A stretch of 33,810 bases of DNA from Streptomyces hydrogenans (GTDB lineage Bacteria > Actinomycetota > Actinomycetes > Streptomycetales > Streptomycetaceae). Every line of letters begins with the position of its first letter. Position 1 is the first letter of the stretch. Shown here one piece after another: positions 15,344 through 22,563 of this stretch. Under the pieces are notes generated by a model. It was not told the DNA's origin and did not search any database. It saw only the letters and a list, made by a program, of their open reading frames with translations. The stretch covers positions 1-33,810 of the forward strand of contig NZ_BNBS01000087.1 of assembly GCF_014656075.1 (NCBI RefSeq), in the 5' to 3' direction. The position numbers and the translations under genes are program-made.

Positions 15344-16263
15344 CTACTCCGATGACGATAGCGATCGGCACGACGGCCGGAAGCGCTCCCGCGCGGGCCG
15401 AGGCCCCCGGCGCCCAGGGAACCCTGCTCGCCCTGCTCGGCGTCGTCTCCTTCTCGCTGACCTTCCCGTCGACGGTGTGGGGCCTGGAGAGCTTCGGCCC
15501 CTGGTCGCTGGTGGCCGTCCGCTCCACGCTCGCCGCCCTGATCGCCGGGGCCTTCCTGCTCGGCGGCCGCGCGGCGCTGCCGGAGCGGCGCCACCGGGCC
15601 GGGCTCGCGGTGGTCGCGGGCGGTGTGGTGGTGGGCTTCCCGCTGCTGACCACGCTCGCCCTGCAGACCTCCACGACCTCGCACGCCGCCGTCGTCGTGG
15701 GCCTGCTGCCGCTCGCCACGGCCGCCTTCGCCGCCGTGCGCACCGGCCGCCGGCCGTCCCGCACCTTCTGGCTCGCGGCCGTCGCCGGCGCGGCCGTCGT
15801 CATCGCCTTCACCGTCCAGCAGAGCGGCGGGGCGCTCTCCACGGGCGACCTCTACCTCTTCGGCGCGCTCCTGGTCTGCGCCGCGGGCTACACCGAGGGC
15901 GGCCGGCTCGCCCGGGAGATGCCGGGCTGGCAGGTGATCGGCTGGGCGCTGGTGTTCTGCCTGCCGCTCATGGTCCCCGCCGCGGCGGTGGCGCTCGCCC
16001 TCGAACCGGTGCGCCTGACCGCCCACGGCGTCGTCGGCCTGCTCTGGGTGGCGGCCGGCTCCACCTTCTTCGGCCTGTACGTCTGGTACCGCGGCATGGC
16101 CGCGATCGGCATCCCGCGCGCCAGCCAGCTCCAGCTCGCCCAGCCGCTCCTCACCCTCTTCTGGTCGGTCTTCCTGCTCGGCGAGTCCCTGCCGCCGGCC
16201 GCGCCCGTGGCGGCGGTCGGCGTGCTGGTCTGCATCGCGGTGACCCAGCGCGCGAAGAGCTGA
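15322..16263 (+). CDS. EamA/DMT-family membrane transporter
   Basis: 313 residues with about ten hydrophobic segments starting near residue 32 (GTLLALLGVVSFSLTFPSTVW) and two repeated five-helix EamA halves, as in the drug/metabolite transporter superfamily (YdcZ, RhaT, PecM-like). Such proteins export amino acids or other metabolites. With a PLP-sensing MocR regulator divergently beside it, an amino-acid or B6-vitamer efflux role is likely but inferred. The ATG at 15322 is chosen because TACGCT lies 5 nt upstream. A second in-frame ATG at 15352 (MTIAIGTTAG) would remove the first 10 residues and free the palindrome. Confidence 0.88.
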   Translation: MRAQNSATTPMTIAIGTTAGSAPARAEAPGAQGTLLALLGVVSFSLTFPSTVWGLESFGPWSLVAVRSTLAALIAGAFLLGGRAALPERRHRAGLAVVAGGVVVGFPLLTTLALQTSTTSHAAVVVGLLPLATAAFAAVRTGRRPSRTFWLAAVAGAAVVIAFTVQQSGGALSTGDLYLFGALLVCAAGYTEGGRLAREMPGWQVIGWALVFCLPLMVPAAAVALALEPVRLTAHGVVGLLWVAAGSTFFGLYVWYRGMAAIGIPRASQLQLAQPLLTLFWSVFLLGESLPPAAPVAAVGVLVCIAVTQRAKS

Positions 16264-16358
16264 AGCGCGGCCGGCGCGGGGGCCGGTCGGCGCGACGGGC
16301 CCCCGTGACCGGGGTCACAATGGCAGACAGAGGCCCTACGCGCGCGAGGAGGTCCCCG

Positions 16359-16556
16359 ATGCAGGCGAGTGTGGGCGACAAGCTGCTGGTGCACGGCCGG
16401 ACCGTAGGTCAGCACGACCGTACGGCCCAGGTCCTTCAGGTGCTGGGGGAGAACGGCACTCCCCCGTACAAGGTCAAGTTCGACGACGACGGTCACGAGG
16501 CCCTGATGTCGCCCGGCCCCGACACCGTCGTCCGTCACCGCGGAGAGCGGGGCTAG
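16359..16556 (+). CDS. DUF1918 domain protein
   Basis: 65 residues. VGDKLLVHGRTVGQHDRTAQVLQV and PPYKVKFDDDGHEALMSPGPD match the actinobacterial DUF1918 family, a small all-beta domain. Its function is undefined to my knowledge, though it is often found near signalling and DNA-handling genes. AGGAGG (16347-16352) is a strong ribosome binding site 6 nt upstream of the ATG. The stop TAG overlaps the minus-strand TAG of the convergent gene: both use the CTAG at 16553-16556. Confidence 0.85.
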   Translation: MQASVGDKLLVHGRTVGQHDRTAQVLQVLGENGTPPYKVKFDDDGHEALMSPGPDTVVRHRGERG

Positions 16557-17821
16557 GGAGCGCCGCGCCGGGCTCGCGGCGTGCGGGCCCGGGTCGGGTA
16601 GTGGTCGGCCACGACGGCGGCGAGCGCGCCGTTGCGGTCCTCGGCGACCTCCTTCGCCGCGAAGTAGCAGTGCCCGCCGACGCCGGGTCGCCGGGCGGCC
16701 AGCGTGAGGTGCCGTGACAGCTCCTTCGGGTCCTGCCAGGCCGCGGGCTGGCCCGGGGCGCCCGCCTTGTAGAGCGCCTCGCCGATGTGGAGCCCGACGC
16801 CGGTGTCCCGGACCGCCGCGTCCCACCAGTCGAGGAGCGTGGCGTAGTCGGTGGCGGGGTGGCCGATGTGCCAGTACAGCTGCGGCACCACGTGGTCGAT
16901 CCAGCCCTCCTTGATCCACTTGCGGGTATCGGCGTACAGGTCGTCGTAGGTGGCCACGCCGCCGCGGGTGTCCGAGCCCTCGGGGTCGTCGGCCTTGTTG
17001 CGCCACACGCCGAAGGGGCTGATCCCGAAGGCCACCCCGGGCCTGACCTCCTCGATGCGGGCCGACATCTCGGAGACCAGCAGGTCGGTGTTGTGGCGCC
17101 GCCAGTCCGCGCGGTCGGGGAAGTCCGCGCCGTGGGCGGCGTACGAGGCGTCGTCCGCGAAGCTCTGTCCGGCCACCGGGTAGGGGTAGAAGTAGTCGTC
17201 CCAGTGCACCGCGTCGAGGTCGTAGCGGCGCACCGCGTCCAGCATCGCGTCCTGGACGAAGCGCCGGACCTCGGGCCGCCCGGGGTCGTAGTACAGCTTC
17301 CCGCCGTAGGGCACGGTCCACTCCGGGTGCAGCCGCGCCGGGTGGGACGCGGCGAGCCGGGCGGGGTCCGTGTGAGAGGCCACGCGGTACGGGTTGAACC
17401 AGGCGTGCAGCTCCAGGTCCCGCGCGTGGGCCTCGGCGACCGCGGTGCCCAGCGGGTCCCAGCCGGGGTCCCGGCCCTGCGTGCCGGTGAGGCACTGCGC
17501 CCAGGGCTCGTACGGCGACGGCCACAGGGCGTCGGCGGAGGGGCGCACCTGGAGGACGACCGCGTTGAGCCGCCGCTCCACCGCCCGGTCCAGGTGGGCC
17601 AGGAGCTCGGCCCGCTGCGCGGCGGCGGTGAGGCCGGCGCGGGACGGCCAGTCGCGGTTGGCGACGGTCGCCACCCACATGCCCCGGAAGCCGCCCTCCG
17701 GCGCCGCCCGCTCCCGTCCCGGACGGCGCTCCGCGGCGACGCCCGGAACGCCCGGCCCCACGACGGCGAATGCCGCTCCCGTGGCGGTCGTCACAAACCC
17801 TCTTCTCCCGATAGGCCGCAC
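16553..17821 (-). CDS. Tat-exported glycoside-hydrolase-like protein (DUF187/GHL10 family)
   Basis: 422 residues. The N-terminus has a twin-arginine signal (RRGFV at 6-10) followed by a hydrophobic Ala/Val stretch, so it should be exported folded. The body begins FRGMWVATVANRDWPSRAGL and contains LNAVVLQVRPSADALWPSPYEPW, DLDAVHWDDYFYPY and VAFGISPFGVWRNK, which are marks of the DUF187/GHL10 family, a TIM-barrel glycoside-hydrolase relative (YngK-like). The acidic pair HWDD is a likely catalytic or ligand site. Family members are thought to act on cell-wall or polysaccharide glycans; the substrate is unproven. The GTG at 17821 has GAGAGG 5 nt upstream. Confidence 0.88.
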   Translation of the reverse strand: MRPIGRRGFVTTATGAAFAVVGPGVPGVAAERRPGRERAAPEGGFRGMWVATVANRDWPSRAGLTAAAQRAELLAHLDRAVERRLNAVVLQVRPSADALWPSPYEPWAQCLTGTQGRDPGWDPLGTAVAEAHARDLELHAWFNPYRVASHTDPARLAASHPARLHPEWTVPYGGKLYYDPGRPEVRRFVQDAMLDAVRRYDLDAVHWDDYFYPYPVAGQSFADDASYAAHGADFPDRADWRRHNTDLLVSEMSARIEEVRPGVAFGISPFGVWRNKADDPEGSDTRGGVATYDDLYADTRKWIKEGWIDHVVPQLYWHIGHPATDYATLLDWWDAAVRDTGVGLHIGEALYKAGAPGQPAAWQDPKELSRHLTLAARRPGVGGHCYFAAKEVAEDRNGALAAVVADHYPTRARTPRARRGAP

Positions 17822-17980
17822 TTGTACCTCTCAGCTGTCGGACACGTCACACCCCCACGCCCAGCATGCCCGCCTCCGACCGATCGATCATCGCGCGAAT
17901 CGGAGTAACGTCATGGGGTCGAGGCGTGCGCACCGGAATCACACGGGGGCCCGCCGCCAGAGAAGAGCGAAAGGCACGAG

Positions 17981-18853
17981 GTGACGGACTCCATGGCCGA
18001 CATTGAGCGCGTCGGAGTGGTGGGCTGCGGCCAGATGGGCGCGGGCATCGCAGAGGTGTGTGCCCGGAGCGGTCTCGAGGTGAAGGTCGCCGAGACCACC
18101 GGCGAGGCGCTGGAGATCGGCCGCACCCGGCTGCTGAACTCGCTGACCAAGGCCGCCGAACGCGGCAAGATCAGCGAGGAGGAGCGGGACGCGGCGCTCG
18201 CGAACCTCTCCTTCACGACCGACCTCGGCGAGTTCGCCGACCGCGACCTCGTCATCGAGGCCGTCGTCGAGAACGAGCAGGTCAAGACCGAGATCTTCCA
18301 GGTGCTCGACCAGGTCCTGACCCGGCCCGACGCCATCCTGGCCTCGAACACCTCCTCCATCCCGCTGGTGAAGCTGGCCGTGGCGACCTCCCGCCCCGAC
18401 CACGTCATCGGCATCCACTTCTTCAACCCGGCCCCGGTGCAGAAGCTCGTCGAGCTGATCCCGGCCCTCACCACCTCCGAGGGCACGATCAGCCGCGCGC
18501 AGGGCTTCGCCGAGAAGCTGCTCGGCAAGCACGCGATCCGTGCCCAGGACCGCTCGGGCTTCGTCGTGAACGCCCTGCTCGTGCCGTACCTGCTCTCCGC
18601 GATCCGGATGTTCGAGTCCGGCATCGCGAGCCGCGAGGACATCGACAACGGCATGGAGTACGGCTGCGCCCACCCGATGGGCCCGCTGAAGCTCGCGGAC
18701 CTGATCGGCCTCGACACGATCGCCTCGATCGCCGACTCGATGTACTCCGAGTTCAAGGAGCCCCTGTACGCCGCTCCCCCGCTGCTCCAGCGGATGGTCG
18801 ACGCGGGCCGGCTGGGCCGCAAGACGGGCTCCGGCTTCTACGTCTACCCCTGA
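17981..18853 (+). CDS. 3-hydroxybutyryl-CoA dehydrogenase
   Basis: 290 residues. GCGQMG (15-20) is the NAD(P)-binding loop, HFFNPAPVQKLVEL (146-159) carries the catalytic His146, and the C-terminal helical dimer domain includes DNGMEYGCAHPMGPLKLADLI-like residues. It interconverts acetoacetyl-CoA and 3-hydroxybutyryl-CoA in fatty-acid oxidation or ethylmalonyl-CoA precursor supply. The GTG at 17981 is chosen because GAAAGG sits 6 nt upstream; an in-frame ATG at 17993 would drop 4 residues. TAACGT (17906-17911) is a candidate -10. It is likely monocistronic: a strong terminator follows within about 60 bp. FadB2-type and HbdA-type names both occur in the literature, so no symbol is given. Confidence 0.92.
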   Translation: MTDSMADIERVGVVGCGQMGAGIAEVCARSGLEVKVAETTGEALEIGRTRLLNSLTKAAERGKISEEERDAALANLSFTTDLGEFADRDLVIEAVVENEQVKTEIFQVLDQVLTRPDAILASNTSSIPLVKLAVATSRPDHVIGIHFFNPAPVQKLVELIPALTTSEGTISRAQGFAEKLLGKHAIRAQDRSGFVVNALLVPYLLSAIRMFESGIASREDIDNGMEYGCAHPMGPLKLADLIGLDTIASIADSMYSEFKEPLYAAPPLLQRMVDAGRLGRKTGSGFYVYP

Positions 18854-18910
18854 CGCCCCGGCGTCCCCCCGACGCCTCCGGGCGTCCCCCGAATGTCGCT
18901 CTCCGCGGCA

Positions 18911-18954
18911 GGAACGGCTCGTACCCCCGCACAGGTACGGGCCGTTCCGTCTTT
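18911..18954 (+). terminator. Strong intrinsic terminator after the hydroxybutyryl-CoA dehydrogenase gene
   Basis: Arms 18911-18925 and 18934-18948 form a 15-bp stem around an 8-nt loop, with one U-G wobble in the plus-strand transcript (an A-C mismatch on the other strand). GTCTTT follows. It is placed about 60 bp after the stop at 18853 and before the convergent NUDIX gene end at 18966. Confidence 0.85.
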
Positions 18955-18965
18955 CCCGGCGGCGG

Positions 18966-19496
18966 TCAGCCGAGCCGCAGGTGGTGGAGCATCAGCAGGC
19001 CGGCCGCCATGTTGGCCGCCGGGATCTCGCCCCGGGCGATCAGCTCCGGGACCTCCTTGAGCGGCAGCCAGGCGCGCCGCGAGGACTCGAAGCCGTCGAC
19101 CGGCGGGCCGGTCCAGGTGGCCCGGTCCGCCCAGTAGAGGTGGTGCCGGGCGTCGCTGAGCCCGTTCGAGGGCTCGACGGTGAGGAGGTGGCGCAGCGGG
19201 CCCGGCCGCCAGCCGGTCTCCTCCTCCATCTCGCGGGCGGCGGCGGCCTCGGGGGTCTCGCCGTCCTCGACGACGCCGGCGGCCAGCTCCCAGCCCCAGC
19301 TGTCGGTGATGAAGCGGTGGCGCCAGAGCATCAGGACCTCGTCGGCGTCGTTGACGACGGTCGCGACGGCGACGGGCCGGAGCCGGATCAGATAGTGGTC
19401 GAGGTGGCGGCCGTCCGGGAGTTCGACGTCCGCGAGGTTCACCCGGAACCAACGGTTTTCATAGACGGAGCGCTCACTTAGTTTCGTCCACTGCAC
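18966..19496 (-). CDS. NUDIX hydrolase
   Basis: 176 residues. The NUDIX box is complete at about 74-96, with GVVEDGE then REMEEETGW, giving the metal-binding acidic residues. The N-terminal RFITDSWGWELAAG and LIRLRPVAVATVVND resemble ADP-sugar-type NUDIX enzymes, so hydrolysis of an ADP-sugar or similar nucleotide derivative is likely, but the exact substrate is inferred. The GTG at 19496 is preceded by GGAAGGTGG at about 8 nt. The gene is convergent with the 3-hydroxybutyryl-CoA dehydrogenase gene across the terminator. Confidence 0.88.
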   Translation of the reverse strand: MQWTKLSERSVYENRWFRVNLADVELPDGRHLDHYLIRLRPVAVATVVNDADEVLMLWRHRFITDSWGWELAAGVVEDGETPEAAAAREMEEETGWRPGPLRHLLTVEPSNGLSDARHHLYWADRATWTGPPVDGFESSRRAWLPLKEVPELIARGEIPAANMAAGLLMLHHLRLG

Positions 19497-19558
19497 GTTC
19501 TTGCCACCTTCCGACTGGTAGGTGCGTGTTCGGTGGCAATATCGCAGCAGCTGAACGG

Positions 19559-20899
19559 TCAGAGCGGAACGCGCAGCGCCCCGTCGATCAGTGCCGCCGC
19601 CTCCCTCGCGTCCCCCGCGTCACTGGCCAGCAGGTGCTCCCGGGCCTGGAGCAGCCGGTCCCGCAGCCGCCGCGACTCCATCCCGCGCGCCCGCTCGGTC
19701 ATCTCCACCGCCGTCCGCGCCGCCGAGTCCGCCTCGCCCTGCCGCAGCTCGACCTGGCAGAGCAGCGCCAGCCGGTGCACCCGGCCCCGGTCGTGCGAGG
19801 GCGTCCCGACCGCCCGCGCCGCGTGCTCGTACGCCCCCGCGAGATCACCCAGACTGAGGAGGGCCTCCGCGACCTGTACGTTGACGAGCCCGGGCTGGAC
19901 GTACCCCGTCTCGGCCGGCTCCGCCGCCGGCGCGATCCGCTCCGCCGCGTGCTCGGCCCGCAGGATGCAGTCGAGCGCCGCCGCCCCGTCACCGAGCCGG
20001 GCGTACGCCTTCGCCTGCATCGCCGTCAGATCCGCCGCGAGCGCCGGGGTGATGGTCCCGTCCGCCGCCCGCAGCGCCGCCTCCGCGAAGGCCACCGCCT
20101 GCCGGAACTCCCCCAGCAGCAGACACTGGTTGACCATCAGCGCGATCACATAGGCGCCGAACGCCCGGTCCCCGCTGGCCTTCGCCAGCCGCAGCGCCTG
20201 CTGGAAGTAGCGCTGCGCGAGCCCGTGCGCGTCCGCGTCGTAGGCGCAGATCCCGGCCACCGCCACCAGTCCCCCGGTGGCCCGGTGCAGGGAGCGCCCC
20301 AGGGCGTCGCTGTAGGAGCCGCGCAGCCGGGGCGCGGCCTCCGTGGTGAGGAAGCCGACGATCCGGCCGCGGGTCGCGATGCCCCCGGCCTTGCGGTACA
20401 TCTGCTCGTAGTGCGCGCGGGCCGCGCTGAGCAGGGCGATGTCGGCGGGCTCCACCCGGGTCAGACCGGACCGGGAGACGTCGGTGTCCTCCGGCGGGTT
20501 CTCCCACTCCCACACCGGGATCACCGCGGGCGTGCCGGTCACCGCCGGCGCGCTCACCAGGTACGGGCGCTGCTGCTCGTCCGAGCGCCACAGGGCGGTG
20601 GCCCGGTCGACGAAGCCGGAGAGCGGGCTGCCGGGCGCGGGCGGCCCGCCGCCGGGCACGCCGAGCCCGATGTCGTCGAGGGTCACGGGCCGGCGCAGCC
20701 GGGCCGCGAGCACCTCACAGATCAGGTCGGGCACCTGGCCGCGCGGCCGCTGCCCCTTCAACCACCGCGCCACGGCGGTGTGTTCGTAACGCAGGGCAAG
20801 TCCCCTGGCCCGTCCGGCCCGGTTCACACGGTCGGCGAGCCCGGCGTGCGAGACGCCCGCCTCGTCCAGGAGGGCGTCGAGCAGGGTGTTGGGCTGCAT
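19559..20899 (-). CDS. TPR-containing transcriptional regulator (NsdA-like)
   Basis: 446 residues. The first about 65 residues resemble an XRE-type helix-turn-helix (SHAGLADRVNRAG, YEHTAVARWLKGQRP). A long all-helical region follows with repeats of the A-x2-LG-x-A TPR type, for example AAALDCILRAEHAAE and LLSLGDLAGAYEHAARAV. This architecture is that of the actinomycete NsdA/regulatory TPR family, which control development or antibiotic production; the target here is unknown. GGAGGGG precedes the ATG. TACGCT lies about 30 nt upstream on the minus strand, and a GTGCG-TTTT-CGCAC hairpin (20952-20965) sits in the promoter region as a possible operator. Confidence 0.8.
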   Translation of the reverse strand: MQPNTLLDALLDEAGVSHAGLADRVNRAGRARGLALRYEHTAVARWLKGQRPRGQVPDLICEVLAARLRRPVTLDDIGLGVPGGGPPAPGSPLSGFVDRATALWRSDEQQRPYLVSAPAVTGTPAVIPVWEWENPPEDTDVSRSGLTRVEPADIALLSAARAHYEQMYRKAGGIATRGRIVGFLTTEAAPRLRGSYSDALGRSLHRATGGLVAVAGICAYDADAHGLAQRYFQQALRLAKASGDRAFGAYVIALMVNQCLLLGEFRQAVAFAEAALRAADGTITPALAADLTAMQAKAYARLGDGAAALDCILRAEHAAERIAPAAEPAETGYVQPGLVNVQVAEALLSLGDLAGAYEHAARAVGTPSHDRGRVHRLALLCQVELRQGEADSAARTAVEMTERARGMESRRLRDRLLQAREHLLASDAGDAREAAALIDGALRVPL

Positions 20900-21042
20900 G
20901 GCCCCTCCGGTCGCTCGGTGAACTCAGCGTAGCGGTGGCCGAATTCGCCCGGTGCGTTTTCGCACGGGGTGTGAATGAAGTACCCGTTCTTCCGGTCCGC
21001 GCGCGCTGCCGCCGACGGGGCCGTGGCGATTGACTGGGCTCC

Positions 21043-21162
21043 TCCTCGCCGGACGGCGAGGACCGACCGGGCCGCCGGCTCCCCCTCGTACAGTGCGGCC
21101 GCCCGGTCCGCGCCGCCCGCCCCGCCGATCTGCCCGACACTCCGTGGCGGGGCGGGCGGCGC
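21043..21162 (-). terminator. Two strong hairpins downstream of the SpoIIE-type phosphatase gene
   Basis: The first hairpin (21110-21126 with 21146-21162) has a perfect 17-bp GC stem and a 19-nt loop, starting about 22 nt past the phosphatase stop. A second (21043-21050 with 21055-21062) has an 8-bp perfect stem and a four-base loop. Both lack T-runs, as many Streptomyces terminators do. No gene is visible between 20900 and 21183. Confidence 0.6.
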
Positions 21163-21183
21163 CCGTACCCCCGGACCCTCCGC

Positions 21184-22275
21184 TCAGCAGTGGGTGGAGG
21201 GAGCGGGCCGGGGACGGCGCAGCCCGGGTTCGGCGGGCTGCGCCGGCACGCGGACGCGGTCGTTGCGGACGACGAGCAGCGCCACGTCGTCGTCGAGACG
21301 GCCGCCGGTGTGCCGCAGCAGCTCGTCCCGCACCTGGCGGACGACCCCCTCGGGCGACCCGCCGGCGGCTCGGGCGAGCGCCGCCTCCAGACCGAAGAAG
21401 CGGCCCCGGTGGTCGCGGGCCTCCTCCGCCCCGTCGGTGTGCAGCACCAGCGTCTCGCCGGGCAGCAGCCGGGCGCCGGTGTACGGCACGAGCGCGGCCG
21501 GCAGCGGCAGCACGCCGAGCGGCGGCAGCGGCTCGCCGACCGGCAGCCGCTCCATGCGCGGCCCCAGCCGGTACGGGGCGGGATGGCCGCAGTCGAGGAC
21601 GGCGAGCCTCCCGTCGGGGCGGACCTCCAGAAGCAGCAGCGTCACGAACTCCTCGGCCACCGGGTGCTCGGGCGCGCCCCGGCCGCGCGCCGGGTGCTCG
21701 TCGCGCGCCCGCTCCCGCAGGTGCCGTTGCAGCGCCCGCTCCAGCCTCCGCAGCACCCCGCCCAGTTCGGCCTCGTCGTGCGCGGCCTCCCGGAAGCTCC
21801 CCAGCACCGCGACGACGGCGCCCAGCGCGGCCAGGCCGTGGCCCCGCACGTCCCCGATCACGATCCGCACCCCGTACGGCGTCGCCACCGCCTCGTACAG
21901 ATCACCGCCCACCGTGGCGCCGCGGGTGGCCGACAACTGCCCGGCCGCCAGGGCGAGTCCGTCGAGGCGGGCGGGCGGCGGGCGCAGCAGCACCTGCTGG
22001 GTCGCCTCGGCGACGGCCCGCACCCGGGCCAGCTCACGGCGCAGCCGCCGCCGCACCCCGAGGACGAGTCCGGTGCCGACGGTCAGGAAGACGATGCTGG
22101 TCGCGATCCGCATCGGCAGCCCCGGCTGCCGGGCCAGCGGACAGCCGAACTTCCAGGCCACCGCCACGGCGCCCCAGCCGACCGGCAGGGCGAGCGGGGC
22201 GGTCCCCCGGAGCCGGGACCCGAGAGCGGTCCTCGCGCGGCCGCGGCCGCGCCTGGTACGGCTGGTACGGATCAT
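21184..22275 (-). CDS. Membrane SpoIIE-type (PP2C) serine/threonine phosphatase
   Basis: 363 residues from the ATG at 22275, which has GGAAGGG 6 nt upstream; 35 more in-frame residues upstream look non-coding. Two N-terminal membrane segments (about 27-44 and 56-74) are followed by a short coiled linker and a PP2C/SpoIIE domain. Metal-binding marks are GGDLYE (Asp125), GDVRGHG (Asp142), HTDGAEEARD and the terminal DDDVALLVV. Such phosphatases dephosphorylate anti-anti-sigma factors of the STAS type. No sensor such as PAS or GAF is present, so the signal must come through the membrane part. Its target may be encoded elsewhere; no anti-sigma gene is next to it. Confidence 0.87.
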   Translation of the reverse strand: MIRTSRTRRGRGRARTALGSRLRGTAPLALPVGWGAVAVAWKFGCPLARQPGLPMRIATSIVFLTVGTGLVLGVRRRLRRELARVRAVAEATQQVLLRPPPARLDGLALAAGQLSATRGATVGGDLYEAVATPYGVRIVIGDVRGHGLAALGAVVAVLGSFREAAHDEAELGGVLRRLERALQRHLRERARDEHPARGRGAPEHPVAEEFVTLLLLEVRPDGRLAVLDCGHPAPYRLGPRMERLPVGEPLPPLGVLPLPAALVPYTGARLLPGETLVLHTDGAEEARDHRGRFFGLEAALARAAGGSPEGVVRQVRDELLRHTGGRLDDDVALLVVRNDRVRVPAQPAEPGLRRPRPAPSTHC

Positions 22276-22503
22276 GTACGGCCCTTCCCGAGCCCCGACA
22301 GCGCCCGAAGGCCCTGCGGCACACAGGCCCGCCCCTGTGGCCGCGTCGATTCTGCCGACCGTGCGGCCGCGGGGGAACACCCACCTGGGATCTCACCCGA
22401 AGGAGTGAGCACCCCCGGCGCGCCGCCCCGCGCCAGACCCGCGCCACGGGCACACGGTCCCGACCGTCGGCGGCGTGTACGAGCCCGCCGGGCCGGAGCA
22501 CGG

Positions 22504-22554
22504 CGAAGGGCCGCCCCGGGAACGGGTCCCGGGACGGCCCTTCGCGGCGTTTTT
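22504..22554. terminator. Terminator-like hairpin between the phosphatase and pheT genes
   Basis: Arms 22504-22521 and 22527-22544 make a 17-bp stem with one C-A mismatch and a 5-nt loop. On the plus strand it is followed after 5 nt by TTTTT (22550-22554). It lies just past the minus-strand pheT stop, where a pheT terminator belongs, yet the T-run is on the opposite strand, so it could also stop plus-strand antisense transcripts. The remainder of the gap (22276-22503) shows no gene. Confidence 0.65.
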
Positions 22555-22563
22555 CCGCCGGGG

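Noticed and set aside
20975..22408. Long plus-strand frames (up to several hundred residues) opposite the SpoIIE-type phosphatase and pheT
   Set aside because: They are Arg/Pro/Ala-rich shadows of genes with clear domains on the other strand.
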